In this document: in pieces, positions 43,165 to 52,951 of the stretch
Position numbering within the stretch: the stretch's first letter is position 1
Layout: every line of letters begins with the position of its first letter
Source: Myxococcota bacterium
GTDB lineage: Bacteria; Myxococcota_A; UBA9160; UBA4427
Assembly (NCBI GenBank): GCA_028278345.1
Contig: JANQEL010000063.1
Coordinates: 1 to 62,313 of the forward strand
DNA length: 62,313 bases
Reading direction: 5' to 3'
The notes under the pieces: model-generated
Database searches by the model: none
What the model was told of the DNA's origin: nothing
What the model saw: only the letters and a program-made list of their open reading frames with translations
Translations under genes and position numbers: made by a program

Positions 43165-43911
43165 CTAGCGATACGCGGGATTGGGGAAGTCGAAGCGGCA
43201 GCCGGCATCCCACTCGGAGCGCTGGTTACCGTGGGCGGGGATTCCGCCGGCATCCTTCAGCAGTCGCGCCATGTGCATGAGGTTCCAGGTCATGAACGTC
43301 GTGTTGCGATTGGTGAAGTCGTTCTCGGGGCCACCCGAGCCGGGATCGAGATACGAGGGTCCCGGGCCGGCCTCGCCCAACCAATCGGCGTCGGCCTGGG
43401 GGGGAATCGAGTAGCCCAGGTGTTGGAGCGAATAGAGGATGTTCATCGCGCAGTGCTTCGCGCCGTCTTCGTTGCCCGTGATCAACGCACCGCCGACGCG
43501 ACCGTAGTAGGCGTACTGGCCCGCGTCGTTGAGGTGACCGGAAGCGGAATAGAGTCGTTCGACCACCTTGGTGCAGATCGACGTCTTCTCCCCCAGCCAG
43601 ATCGAAGTGCCGATCACGAGGATGTCCGCCGCCATCACCTGCTCGAGCAGCTCGGGCCACGCATCCACCGCCCAGCCGTGCTCACGCATGTCGGGTTGTA
43701 CGCCGTAGGCGATGTCGTAGTCGACCGGCCGCAAGAGCGTCGTCTCGATGCCGTTCTTCTCCATGATCTGCTTCGAGATCTCGATCAGGCCCTCGGTATG
43801 CGATAGCTCGGGGGATCGCTTCAGGGTGCAGTTCAAGAACATCGCCCGCAGGTCGCTGAAGTCGTACGGGCTCGTCTCACACATCTTCTCTTGTCGTTCA
43901 CTGAGTGCCAT
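43165..43911 (-). CDS. NADPH-dependent FMN reductase / flavodoxin-fold protein
   Basis: The 248-residue protein has the flavodoxin-like core: AMFLNCTLKRSPELSHTEGL binds the FMN phosphate, ADILVIGTSIWLGEKTSICT is the second flavin loop and VGGALITGNEDGAKHCAMNI the third. The extra N-terminal 25 residues and a C-terminal 50-residue segment (TWNLMHMARLLKDAGGIP) occur in many putative WrbA-like NAD(P)H oxidoreductases. GGAGAG precedes the ATG. It is followed directly by an antiporter gene, and a palindrome lies upstream. Role could be quinone or metal reduction; not provable. Confidence 0.82.
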   Translation of the reverse strand: MALSERQEKMCETSPYDFSDLRAMFLNCTLKRSPELSHTEGLIEISKQIMEKNGIETTLLRPVDYDIAYGVQPDMREHGWAVDAWPELLEQVMAADILVIGTSIWLGEKTSICTKVVERLYSASGHLNDAGQYAYYGRVGGALITGNEDGAKHCAMNILYSLQHLGYSIPPQADADWLGEAGPGPSYLDPGSGGPENDFTNRNTTFMTWNLMHMARLLKDAGGIPAHGNQRSEWDAGCRFDFPNPAYR

Positions 43912-43926
43912 GGCGCTCTCCTGGTT

Positions 43927-43949
43927 CGGATTCCGTCGATTCGAATCCG
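43927..43949. promoter_or_regulatory. Palindrome CGGATTC-N9-GAATCCG upstream of the FMN reductase
   Basis: Seven-base arms whose right half overlaps a smaller palindrome, GATTCGAATC (43938-43947). It is 16 bases upstream of the reductase ATG, so it could block translation or transcription. It shares GATTCGAATCC with the palindrome at 29445-29468. Confidence 0.5.
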
Positions 43950-44067
43950 ATCGAAGCGGGCTGCTCCCTCGCGGGCGGCCCGGCGAGTCGTTTCACGGCA
44001 ACGGTTACGCGCGACAGCAGACTCGGTTACTGCGAATCGTGAGAACTCCTCCCGCCCCCCCTCTCGA

Positions 44068-44760
44068 TCAGTTCTCGCCAAGCCACGCGAAGGCGCGCTC
44101 GAAGAAGGCGCGCGCATCTTCGGTGACGCAGAGTCCGTGGGAGACGACGATGCGATCGAATTCCCACGAGAGGATCTCGGCCACGCTGGCTCGCGCCGCC
44201 GCGCGATCGCGCACCGTGAGTCGCCAGTCGCGAGGCGCGGTTCCATTGGGAGCCAGGATGCCGTTCAGTCGTTTCACGAGGCGCCACGCGAACCCATCCG
44301 TGGCCGGGTCGTGGTTCTGGATGATGTCGGTCACAATGAGGGTGCGGGACGGGCAGTGAAGGAAGACGAACTCCGGAAGCACCGTCGAAGCGGCGAACCA
44401 GCAATGATCGATTACTCCGCTCCATGCCTCGGGGGCCCTGGCGGCCAGCGGTCTTGCGATCCCCAGATCGGGGCGACGCGCCAGCAGCGCGGGTTCGCCC
44501 CAGCTCGTCGCGTCCGGAAAGCGCCGGGTCCAATCGGGCACGAAGAGGTGGTGGAACTTGTTGGGGGCGACGATGTGCCGCACCGGCCCGAGCGATTCCA
44601 CCGCTTCGACGCGATCCGCCGAGGCGACCACCGGCGAGTGGAGCCACAGATCTCCGTTCGCAAGCCGGGCGATGGTCATCCTGGTTTCGAAGGGGATCCC
44701 GAGCATGCGCACCCGCTCCCCCTCCAGGCACCACAGATCGCGACCGATCGATGACAACAT
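44068..44760 (-). CDS. DUF4336 domain protein
   Basis: The 230-residue protein resembles a metallo-beta-lactamase fold with little active-site conservation. GPVRHIVAPNKFHHLFVPDW (about 60-80) and LHCPSRTLIVTDIIQNHDP are the conserved DUF4336 segments, and VVSHGLCV ends it with a late His. GGAGG lies eight bases before the ATG at 44760. It is divergent from the helicase gene, with 102 bases between. The physiological role of the family is unknown. It could be a metal-dependent hydrolase or a structural relative. Confidence 0.78.
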   Translation of the reverse strand: MLSSIGRDLWCLEGERVRMLGIPFETRMTIARLANGDLWLHSPVVASADRVEAVESLGPVRHIVAPNKFHHLFVPDWTRRFPDATSWGEPALLARRPDLGIARPLAARAPEAWSGVIDHCWFAASTVLPEFVFLHCPSRTLIVTDIIQNHDPATDGFAWRLVKRLNGILAPNGTAPRDWRLTVRDRAAARASVAEILSWEFDRIVVSHGLCVTEDARAFFERAFAWLGEN

Positions 44761-44862
44761 GCGCGGTACCTCCGCGGGTGCATTGAGCCGCCCAGGCGAC
44801 GACGTTACGATGCGCCAACCCCGCCCCCCCCCGGTTCCCGCTCCTTCGGAGGTTACGCTCCT

Positions 44863-47058
44863 TTGCGACTCGAAACGATTCTCGATGGCCTCAACGACGA
44901 GCAGCGCGAGGCCGTCGAATGCGTCGAAGGGCCGTTGCTCGTGATCGCGGGCGCGGGGTCGGGCAAGACGCGCGTCCTCACCCACCGCATCGCCTACCTG
45001 ATCGGCCACTGCGGCATTCCCCCCGAATCGATCCTCGCCGTCACCTTCACCAACAAGGCCGCGCGCGAGATGCGCGAGCGGGTGGAGAAGACCCTCGGCG
45101 CCGATTCCGAGGGGCTCTGGCTCGGCACCTTCCACTCGACCTGTGTGCGCATCCTGCGGCGAGACATCGGGCACCTCGGTCGCTCACGCGGCTTCGTGAT
45201 CTACGACGACGCGGATTCTCTCGGCGTCGTGAAGGAAGCCCTCAAGCGCCTGAACCTCGATCCCAAGGAATACGAGCCGAAGCGCTTTCGCTGGCGCATC
45301 GACCAGTGGAAGAACGATGGCCTGCTTCCCGCGAAAGCCGCGGAGGCGGCTTTCGACCTCGACGACGAACTCTCGGTCGACATCTACACCGAGTACCAGA
45401 AGATCCTGACGGACGCCGACGCCCTCGACTTCGGCGATCTGCTGCTGCTCACCGTAGAACTCTTCCGCAAGCATCCCGAGGTGCTCGCCCACTACCAGCG
45501 GCGTTGGCAGTACGTCCTCGTCGACGAGTACCAGGATACGAATCGCGTGCAGTACGAACTCGTGCGCATGCTCTCCGATCAGCACAAGAACCTGTGCGTG
45601 GTCGGCGACCCCGATCAGAGCATCTACGCATGGCGTGGGGCCGACATTCGCAACATCCTCGACTTCGAGAACGACTACGATGACACCCGGGTGATCAAGC
45701 TCGAGCGAAACTACCGCTCGACCCAGCCGATCCTGAAAGGGGCCTCGGCCGTCGTGGCGAACAACGCCGATCGCCACGAGAAGACGATGTTCACCGAGCG
45801 CGAGGGTGGCGACCTCATCCGCTTCTTCGAAGCGGTGGACGATCGCGAAGAGTCGGCGTTCGTGATCCGGGAGATCCTGGGCAAGAACCGCCGCGAACAC
45901 CGCCCCTACGGCGACTTCGCGATCCTCTACCGCACCAACGCCCAGTCGCGTTCCTTCGAAGACGAATTGTTGAAGTACGACATTCCGTACACGGTGGTGG
46001 GCGGCGTCCGCTTCTACGACCGCGCGGAAGTGAAGGACGTCATGGCGTACCTGCGCCTGATGGTGAATCCGGCGGATGACCAGGCGCTGCGACGCGTCGT
46101 CAACAAGCCCACCCGCGGCATCGGAAAGACCACCGTGGACAAGAGCGCTGATCTGGCCTTCGAGCGTGGGCTGTCGCTCCTGCAGGGGCTCGCGGCGTTC
46201 GCAGAGACCGCGGCGGCCCGCACCGCGAACAAGGTGCGTGACTTCCTCGCCATGATGGATCGTCTGCAGAGCGAGTTCAGCGCGCGGCCCGTCGACGAGA
46301 TCATCAACGAAGTCCTCAGGGTGACGGGCTATCTCGCTTCGCTCGAGAAGGAAGAGACGGAAGACGCAAACAACCGCATCGAGAATCTGCGGGAGCTCTG
46401 CGTCGCGGCCGAAGATTTCCACATCGCGAACGTCGACAACCCCGACACCGAGCGCAGCGAACTCGAACTCTTCCTAGATCAGGTGGCCCTGGTCTCCGAT
46501 CTCGACAGCTATGAGCATCAGACCGAGGTCGTATCACTGATGACGGTGCATTCCGCCAAGGGTCTCGAGTTCCCCCTGGTGTTCCTCGTCGGCATGGAAG
46601 AAGGCATCTTCCCGCACGCGAACTCGAGTCGCGACGCCGCCGGACTCGAGGAAGAACGTCGCCTCTGTTACGTGGGGATGACGCGTGCGATGGAGCACCT
46701 GACGCTCAGTTACGCGGGCGAGCGACGGCGCTATCGGGATCTGAGCTACCAGACCCCCTCGCGCTTCCTCAACGAAGTGCCCGAGGAGGTGATCGAAGGC
46801 GTGGCCTCCCGCGGCGGTCGCACGCGAGAGCAGACCCTCGACGACTACGCGCAGAGCGACGACTTCGACTACAACCAGGACGCGGGCGATGGCAGCGGCG
46901 AGGTGGTGCCCGGTATGAGGGTGCGCCACTCGGTCTTCGGCGTAGGCGTGATCCTCTCGAGTTCCGGCGAGGGCTTGAACCAGAAGCTCAAGATCAAGTT
47001 CGAACGCGCGGGGGTGAAGACCGTGATGGTCCGCTACGCGAACCTCGAACTCGCCTGA
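44863..47058 (+). CDS. ATP-dependent DNA helicase PcrA/UvrD
   Basis: Superfamily 1A 3'-5' helicase of 731 residues for nucleotide excision and mismatch repair. It has the Q motif LNDEQREAVE, Walker A IAGAGSGKTRVLTHRIAYLI, motif Ia VTFTNKAAREM, Walker B VLVDEYQDTN, motif III VGDPDQSIYAWRGA, motif IV LERNYRST, VSLMTVHSAKGLEFP (motif V) and YVGMTRA (motif VI). The C-terminal GEVVPGMRVRHSVFGVGVIL Tudor-like segment is typical of PcrA, which binds RNA polymerase. The start appears to be TTG at 44863, with GGAGG about ten bases before. The stop overlaps the convergent membrane-protein gene by 25 bases. Confidence 0.95.
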   Translation: MRLETILDGLNDEQREAVECVEGPLLVIAGAGSGKTRVLTHRIAYLIGHCGIPPESILAVTFTNKAAREMRERVEKTLGADSEGLWLGTFHSTCVRILRRDIGHLGRSRGFVIYDDADSLGVVKEALKRLNLDPKEYEPKRFRWRIDQWKNDGLLPAKAAEAAFDLDDELSVDIYTEYQKILTDADALDFGDLLLLTVELFRKHPEVLAHYQRRWQYVLVDEYQDTNRVQYELVRMLSDQHKNLCVVGDPDQSIYAWRGADIRNILDFENDYDDTRVIKLERNYRSTQPILKGASAVVANNADRHEKTMFTEREGGDLIRFFEAVDDREESAFVIREILGKNRREHRPYGDFAILYRTNAQSRSFEDELLKYDIPYTVVGGVRFYDRAEVKDVMAYLRLMVNPADDQALRRVVNKPTRGIGKTTVDKSADLAFERGLSLLQGLAAFAETAAARTANKVRDFLAMMDRLQSEFSARPVDEIINEVLRVTGYLASLEKEETEDANNRIENLRELCVAAEDFHIANVDNPDTERSELELFLDQVALVSDLDSYEHQTEVVSLMTVHSAKGLEFPLVFLVGMEEGIFPHANSSRDAAGLEEERRLCYVGMTRAMEHLTLSYAGERRRYRDLSYQTPSRFLNEVPEEVIEGVASRGGRTREQTLDDYAQSDDFDYNQDAGDGSGEVVPGMRVRHSVFGVGVILSSSGEGLNQKLKIKFERAGVKTVMVRYANLELA

Positions 47059-48362
47059 TCGACGTCGACTCGAGGCGGATCGGCGAGCCACCAGACGCCG
47101 AGGGCGTAGAGGATCACGAGGGCACTCCCCTGGACCAGGGGGAAGTAGGTCTCGTGGGGCAGCCCGGAGATCCCGTACGCGGGCGTTGCGAGCAGTCCGA
47201 GGAACGCGACCGCGGGCAGGATGCGAAAGCGGAGCCAGGCGACGACGTCCATGCGCTTCCCGGCGAATGCGTTGCCCGCGACGGCGAGGCCGAGAGGAAA
47301 GGCGAGCAGGAAGTAGTGCTCCCAGACGAGGGTGGCACTCATCAGGGCGATCACGCAGCCGAGCCCGATCACGAGCGCCGCGAGCTGTGAAGGCTCGAAG
47401 TCATCGGGACGCTCGCGCGCTCTCCAGAGTGCGTAGACCACGGGCACGCAGAGCACACCCGCGGAGAGGGCCGAGGTGGTGCCGCTCATGCCTCCGAGCA
47501 GGATGGGTAGGGGCGCGTAGTTGCCGAGGGATACGCGGATGATCTCGTCGGGTATGACCGACAGGGTGCGCGCCCACTCGCTCCACGCCTGTGCGGAGTG
47601 AAAGAAGAAGACCGAGAGTGCGAAGCAGAGCGCGGCGCCACCCGCGATCCCGCCACCCAACGAAAGCGCAGCACCACGGCCGCGAAGTATCGCGATCGCG
47701 CACGCAACCAGGAAGATCGCGATCGCGACGTTGGGCTTGAACATCGTCGATGCGCCAAGGATGGCCCCAGCGGCGAACAAGGCGGCATTCGAATCGCGCC
47801 GGCCGAGGAGCACCCCTGCCAGCGCCAGCCCTCCGAGCTGCGCGCGGTTCACGTTCGCGACCTGGGCTTCGGACTGGAACGGCGCGGCGAGGGCCACGAT
47901 CAGGATCAGCCCCGTGAGCGCCGCCGCGAAGCCCATCCCCGCCATCCGCCCGAAGGCGACCACGCCGAATACGAAGGCGACGAGAGACATTGCATGCCAG
48001 CGTGCGAAGTCTCGCTCGTAGTTTCCCGAAGCGAGGGCGTGCACCGCGGTATAGAGGAAGGGTGTCGAGTAGGTCTCGAGCACACTTCTCGCCTGGGCCG
48101 CCGCGTGCCGTCTCGAAGAGGGGATCGAGCGTTCGAGGTAGCGCTCGCCGAGATGCGCGCGCACACGATCCGAGTAGGGGTTGGTGACCGCGTCGTGGTC
48201 GACCGCCTCGCCCACCACCCAGAACTGGTAGTAGTCGATCCCCGCGACCGATTGCCCGAGCTGCCAGCCGCGCATGAGCGCGAGGCAGGCCACGATGGCC
48301 AGGACGACGACGAGCGCACGTTCGAAGGTCGAGCTCGCCCCGAACCCGAATCGATCCTGCAT
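47034..48362 (-). CDS. GT87-like (DUF2029) membrane glycosyltransferase
   Basis: The 442-residue protein has about ten membrane helices. Early on, GIDYYQFWVVGEAV carries the Asp of the usual D-x-x-x-x-W/F loop in polyprenol-phosphate-mannosyltransferase-like proteins of the GT87 group. The later QVANVNRAQLGGLALAGVLL and ILGASTMFKPNVAIAIFL (KP motif) are also typical of this family. It lies 9 bases before the next glycosyltransferase on the same strand and overlaps the end of the helicase gene. It likely uses a lipid-linked sugar donor. Confidence 0.75.
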   Translation of the reverse strand: MQDRFGFGASSTFERALVVVLAIVACLALMRGWQLGQSVAGIDYYQFWVVGEAVDHDAVTNPYSDRVRAHLGERYLERSIPSSRRHAAAQARSVLETYSTPFLYTAVHALASGNYERDFARWHAMSLVAFVFGVVAFGRMAGMGFAAALTGLILIVALAAPFQSEAQVANVNRAQLGGLALAGVLLGRRDSNAALFAAGAILGASTMFKPNVAIAIFLVACAIAILRGRGAALSLGGGIAGGAALCFALSVFFFHSAQAWSEWARTLSVIPDEIIRVSLGNYAPLPILLGGMSGTTSALSAGVLCVPVVYALWRARERPDDFEPSQLAALVIGLGCVIALMSATLVWEHYFLLAFPLGLAVAGNAFAGKRMDVVAWLRFRILPAVAFLGLLATPAYGISGLPHETYFPLVQGSALVILYALGVWWLADPPRVDVDQASSRFA

Positions 48363-48371
48363 CTCGAGACT

Positions 48372-50375
48372 CTAACCGAGATAGGTCAGCACGATCACCG
48401 TGGCGGTCGTCCCCAGCCAGGCGTGGTAGAGGATGCGCGACGCGGTCGCACCTCGAGCCGCCAGGCGATCGTCGATCTCACAGATGCCGAGCGCCGCGGC
48501 GAGGGAGAACGGCAGCGTTGCACCCAGGATGTAGAAGGCCTTGGCCTGGGCGTAGTAGGGAACGCTCATCGTCACGACGGTGATCGAGAAGAGCATTACG
48601 ACGATCACCGTGAAGACGAAGGACGCCGCGATTCGCCCATGCAGTGAGGGCGCAACGAAGGCGCGTCGCAGCAACACCACGCAGCCGTAGCCCACGACGA
48701 GGGTCACGGGCAGCGCGAGGCTGTAGCCCAGGGTCATCAGGTCGTAGTTCCAGAACGGATGTCGAGTGGTCGCGCCCACCATGCCCGCGAGCAGGCCGTC
48801 TCCCCAGAGCGTCGAGTAGAAGCCATCCCAGAACGAAACGAAGCCGGCGTAGAAGGGGTGCATCAAGACCGAGCCGAAGCGTAGGTAGTAGTCGGCGGAG
48901 TGAAAGCCCGGATGCTCCCACCACGTGGTATCGCCGGGGAGATCGACGTTCCAGATCACCCATTCGCCGAAATGGAAGTAGTTGCGCAGGTACCAGCCGC
49001 CCCCGACGAATGCGACCGCGACGAGCATCGTTGCGAGTGAAGCGATGGCGCGTCGCGTGCGCTGACCGGCTGTCTCCCCATCGAGCAGCGCGATCTTGGT
49101 GGCGATCACGAGCACGACGATGGGGACGAGGATCAAGCCCGAGAACTTGGTCGAGATCGCGAGCCCGAGCGCCGCTCCCACGCTCAGCCACTGGACGAAG
49201 TTGGGGCGCTTGCTCGTGATGGCTTCGATGGCGAGCAGCAGCGCGAAGGTCGACCACAGCGCAAGCAGGGATTCGTTCGACACGTAGGCCGAGACGTAGA
49301 GGTTCATGGGGAGAAGCCCGGCGAACAAGACGGCTGCGGCGTGTCGCCAGGGATCGCGCTCGAAGTAGCGTCGCGCACTCAAATAGGTGGCCCAGACGAT
49401 CGAGAGCCCGGCCGAGAACGACACCAGGCGATAGACGATCTGCCCCGCGGTCGATTCGCGCACGACGTCGAACAACAGCACGAGCCCCGTCGTCAGCAGG
49501 TAGAAGAGGGGTGGGTGGTAGGTCGACCACGATTCGTTCGCGCGCGGAAACCTGCGGAATTCGATCAAGTAGTCGATGTACGCGAGGTGTGCGGGTATGT
49601 CGAAGCCCATCAGCACCGGCAGTTGCACGATCTTGAAGCCGAATACCGCGATCCAGTAGAGGGTGACGGCGAGCAATGCGTAGTCGGGCAGACGCTTCCC
49701 GTGCGCGGAGAGATCGCGCTTCTGGAGCGCTGCCGATAATCCCGCGAACAGGAGGAACACGACGGCGACGAGGAGCCCGCGCTTCGAGAGCGCGTCGTCG
49801 AGGCCGGGCATGATGTAGCTATCGCCGAAGGGCTGGCTGTTGTTCGCCAGCGTCGCCCGTGCCGCGGGAACCCCCGGCGCCGAGACCTGCCACTCTTCAT
49901 CGGTTTCGATCGAGAGGCCATCCCCTTCGAGTCGCAGCTGGAGCAGGGGCGGTCCGCTCGGGTTGCGCACTCGCACGCGCAACAGGTTCTCCCCGGCCTG
50001 CAACTTGCCATTGACGTCGACTTCGATGGTGTCCTTCCAGGAGGTGAGCTGGGCGTCCCAGAGCACCCGCGAACCGTTCACACTGAGTTCGAGGGAGCGA
50101 AGCCCGCGGGCCCGTACGATGGCACTGGGGGGTGGATCGGCGAGTTCGAAGCGCCGCTCGAAGGTGTAGGCGGGCACTTCGTCGCGCAGCACGGGAATCG
50201 CCCCGCTCGACGGCGGGAGGGGATAACCGATCCACGTCGCGCCCATGCCGCGCGTCAGAAAGGGCGCATCCGAGACGTACGCCTGGTGGGCCACGGCGCC
50301 AACCATGATCGCGCAGAGCAGAACCAGCGAGGCGATCTGCAGCCGGGTGAGCGTCGAATCCCGAATCGTGGCCAT
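48372..50375 (-). CDS. PMT-family membrane glycosyltransferase with a beta-sandwich insertion
   Basis: The 667-residue protein has one N-terminal helix, then a soluble stretch of about 170 residues with sandwich-like repeats (SLELSVNGSRVLWDAQLTSW, VDVNGKLQAGENLLRVRV) in which a sugar-binding fold is plausible, and then about eleven more helices. VLMGFDIPAHLAYIDYLIEF has the acidic loop of GT-C enzymes and ANESWSTYHPPLFYLLTTGL the conserved HPPL motif. This soluble insertion is not usual for the family. It forms an operon with the GT87-like gene (9 bases between). It is divergent from the next gene. Confidence 0.72.
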   Translation of the reverse strand: MATIRDSTLTRLQIASLVLLCAIMVGAVAHQAYVSDAPFLTRGMGATWIGYPLPPSSGAIPVLRDEVPAYTFERRFELADPPPSAIVRARGLRSLELSVNGSRVLWDAQLTSWKDTIEVDVNGKLQAGENLLRVRVRNPSGPPLLQLRLEGDGLSIETDEEWQVSAPGVPAARATLANNSQPFGDSYIMPGLDDALSKRGLLVAVVFLLFAGLSAALQKRDLSAHGKRLPDYALLAVTLYWIAVFGFKIVQLPVLMGFDIPAHLAYIDYLIEFRRFPRANESWSTYHPPLFYLLTTGLVLLFDVVRESTAGQIVYRLVSFSAGLSIVWATYLSARRYFERDPWRHAAAVLFAGLLPMNLYVSAYVSNESLLALWSTFALLLAIEAITSKRPNFVQWLSVGAALGLAISTKFSGLILVPIVVLVIATKIALLDGETAGQRTRRAIASLATMLVAVAFVGGGWYLRNYFHFGEWVIWNVDLPGDTTWWEHPGFHSADYYLRFGSVLMHPFYAGFVSFWDGFYSTLWGDGLLAGMVGATTRHPFWNYDLMTLGYSLALPVTLVVGYGCVVLLRRAFVAPSLHGRIAASFVFTVIVVMLFSITVVTMSVPYYAQAKAFYILGATLPFSLAAALGICEIDDRLAARGATASRILYHAWLGTTATVIVLTYLG

Positions 50376-50508
50376 CGCGCGTTGGCGACCTCGCGTCTTC
50401 GCACCTGGGTGTGTGCCGCTGCGTCAGCGACGATCGCGCCGCCCGCGAAACGCGGTCGAGAATAGTCGTTGCCACGAGTCCAACCAATGCTGCGATAGAC
50501 TCGTTGCG

Positions 50509-52068
50509 ATGTTCAACGCTCGCGATGCCCGCCATGCCCGCGATGGCAAGGGACTCCTCGCGCTCTCCGTCTTCGCGAGCAGCACTGCCACCCTGGTGTT
50601 CTTCTGGTGCGTTGCAGAGCGCATCTCCCACCCTTTCGAACTCGAATGGATGGAGGGTGGCTCGCTGCAACACCTGTTGCGCATCGCCGAGGGTTTGCCC
50701 CTGTATGACGCGCCCTCCCTCGAATTCGTTCCCTATCCCTACCCCGCGCTCTTCTACTACGCGGCCTGGCCGTTCGCGGCGCTCATGGGATACGAGCTGC
50801 CCGCCCTGCGCGCCCTTTCGGTGGTGTCGACGATCGCGAGCGCACTGCTGCTCTTCGCCCTGGTTCGATTCGAAACCCGAAGCCCTGCGATATCGATCGC
50901 GGCCGCGGGCCTGTTCATTGCGACCTACCTCGAGAGCGGCGCCTACATGGACGTTGCGCGTCTCGACGCCTTCTTCCTGATGCTCGCCCTCGCGGCCACG
51001 GCCGCTCTTCGCATGCGCGACGACGGGATCGGTTGGTTGCTGGCGGGCCTGCTGATGGCGGCGGCCACGCTCACCAAGCAGACGGCACCCGCGATCTTCG
51101 CCCCGCTCCTCCTCTGGGCATTCGCGAGGGATCGCCTCGTCGGGGCGGATGCCGACCGGGGACTCTCACGCGTTCTGCGAATCGTCGGGGTCGCGGGCTT
51201 CGTCGCTGCACTCGGCGCCTGGACGTGGAGTCGCGGGGAGAACGACTACTTCCTTCATTACGTACTCGGCGCCCAGGCGGGCCACGAGATTCGCTGGGAA
51301 ATGATCCCGGCCTTCTTCGGCGTCGACCTCTTCTACACCCTGCCGATCGCGACGATCGTCGCGGTGTGGGGGCTTTGGCGACACGCCGACCGCACTTCGT
51401 TCTGGTTCTACCTGGCCTTCTTCGTCGGTGTCGTCGCGGCCTGCATCGTTCCGCGGGTGAAGGTCGGCGGCGCGATGAACAACCTGATTCCCCTCCACGC
51501 GGCGGCCATCCTGCTGGGCTGCGTGGGTTGGGGTGCGTGGCGCAACGCACGGGGGGAAGGCGTGCGCTTCGAGCGCTTTGCCATGCTGGGACTCGTCGTG
51601 CAATTCGCCTGGCTCGCCTTCGACCCCCGCGTGGCTCCGCCACGTGACGGCGACGCGGAAGCCGGCGCGCGCTTCGTCGAACAGCTCGCGCGTATCGACG
51701 GAGAAATCCTGATGCCTGCCCACGGCTACCTCGCCGGGATGGCCGGAAAGCGCGTGTTCGCGCATCAGATGCCCGTCGACGACATCCAGGACAGCGGTCT
51801 CGCCGAAGCGAAGGCGCTGCGCGGTGAATTCGCGCGTGCGATTGCCGCGCAGGAGTTCGCCCTGATCGTCGACGCCGCCGATCGCTTCCTCGAGCGCTAT
51901 CCCGATGCGCAGGTGTTGAAGCAGCACTACGAGCTGCGAGGCCCCGTCTTCCAGGAAGCGCACGTCCTCGTGCCGCGTTCCGGTTGGCCCGTCTCGCCCG
52001 GAAGGGTCTGGGTGCCGAAGCGGAGCGCGCCCGTCAGCGGAGCCCGGCGCGATAGCGCAGCGCCTTGA
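50509..52068 (+). CDS. GT-C type membrane glycosyltransferase
   Basis: The 519-residue protein has about nine membrane helices. The N-terminal loop FELEWMEGGSLQHLLRIAEG contains the acidic E/DE motif expected of a polyprenyl-phosphate sugar-dependent transferase. PYPYPALFYYAAWP and AAATLTKQTAPAIFAPLLLW are the second and third signature loops (PYPxxF, KQ). A soluble C-terminal domain of about 130 residues follows. The gene starts 133 bases from the divergent PMT-like gene. It overlaps the convergent GT2 gene by 35 bases. Confidence 0.72.
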   Translation: MFNARDARHARDGKGLLALSVFASSTATLVFFWCVAERISHPFELEWMEGGSLQHLLRIAEGLPLYDAPSLEFVPYPYPALFYYAAWPFAALMGYELPALRALSVVSTIASALLLFALVRFETRSPAISIAAAGLFIATYLESGAYMDVARLDAFFLMLALAATAALRMRDDGIGWLLAGLLMAAATLTKQTAPAIFAPLLLWAFARDRLVGADADRGLSRVLRIVGVAGFVAALGAWTWSRGENDYFLHYVLGAQAGHEIRWEMIPAFFGVDLFYTLPIATIVAVWGLWRHADRTSFWFYLAFFVGVVAACIVPRVKVGGAMNNLIPLHAAAILLGCVGWGAWRNARGEGVRFERFAMLGLVVQFAWLAFDPRVAPPRDGDAEAGARFVEQLARIDGEILMPAHGYLAGMAGKRVFAHQMPVDDIQDSGLAEAKALRGEFARAIAAQEFALIVDAADRFLERYPDAQVLKQHYELRGPVFQEAHVLVPRSGWPVSPGRVWVPKRSAPVSGARRDSAAP

Positions 52069-52951
52069 CGGCGTTGCCGAGCTGCAGTCGCGATAGCGAA
52101 CGCAATGCGCGATAGCAGAGATGGAGCCCGATGATGCGCTTGCGCCGCGCAACGGCCGCGGCGCGCATCCAACCGAGGCTTTCGAGTTCGTCCGCGATCG
52201 CGTCGAAGGCCTCGACCTCCTCGTCGAAGCGAAGCAGCGACTCGGACTGCACGCTGGTCGCGCTCGCCTCGTGGCGTCGATACGCGTAGGCGATCTCGCG
52301 CGTACCCACGATCTCGTACCCCACCATCAGGAGCGCGGTCACGAAGACGAGATCCTGCACCTGCCGCCAGCGCGGGTCGAAGCGTCGCCCGTCGAGGCGT
52401 GACTTCCGATAACACAGGGTCGGGGTCATGATGAAGTAGCCCGCCATCAGATCGGCGACGGCGTCTTCTCCCGAGAGTGTGACGACCCCCTGTCGACTCG
52501 AAGGTCGGATGAAGCCCTTGATCCAATCCGCCATCGAGAAGCGTTCGCATCCCTGCTCGTCGATGATCCGCGTCTCGCAGTAGAGGGCGCTCGCATTCGG
52601 ATGGGCTTCGGCGAGTTCGATCAGCGTGGAGGCGTAGTGGGGTAGCAGCTCATCGTCTGCGTGGAGGAGCGTGACGAGATCGCTCGTTGCGAGGTCGAGG
52701 CCGCGATTCCAGGTCGCCACCATGCCGAGGTTCTCGGGGTTGCGGTGGACACTCATGCGCGAATCGCCGTAGCCCTCGACGATGCCGTCGACCCCCAGGG
52801 CCTCTCCCGAATCGTCGATCACCACCAGCGCCCAATCGTCGCGATCCTGCTCGCGCACGCTCTCGATCGCGAGACGCAGCAGTTCGACATCGCGATAGAA
52901 GGGGATCGCGAAGGTGATCGCGGGTGGGTTGGCGGAGCCGGCGGCGCTCAC
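52034..52951 (-). CDS. Glycosyltransferase family 2
   Basis: The 305-residue protein begins with the GT-A core AITFAIPFYRDVELLRLAIES. It has VVIDDSGE with the nucleotide-binding Asp pair, ENLGMVATWNRGLDLATSD, and the DxD-type HADDELLPHYAS. LMAGYFIMTPT and DPRWRQVQDLVFVTALL complete the acceptor half. The GTG at 52951 overlaps the TGA of the flippase-like gene (GTGA). It probably adds a sugar to a glycan on the cytoplasmic side of the membrane. Confidence 0.88.
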   Translation of the reverse strand: MSAAGSANPPAITFAIPFYRDVELLRLAIESVREQDRDDWALVVIDDSGEALGVDGIVEGYGDSRMSVHRNPENLGMVATWNRGLDLATSDLVTLLHADDELLPHYASTLIELAEAHPNASALYCETRIIDEQGCERFSMADWIKGFIRPSSRQGVVTLSGEDAVADLMAGYFIMTPTLCYRKSRLDGRRFDPRWRQVQDLVFVTALLMVGYEIVGTREIAYAYRRHEASATSVQSESLLRFDEEVEAFDAIADELESLGWMRAAAVARRKRIIGLHLCYRALRSLSRLQLGNAVKALRYRAGLR

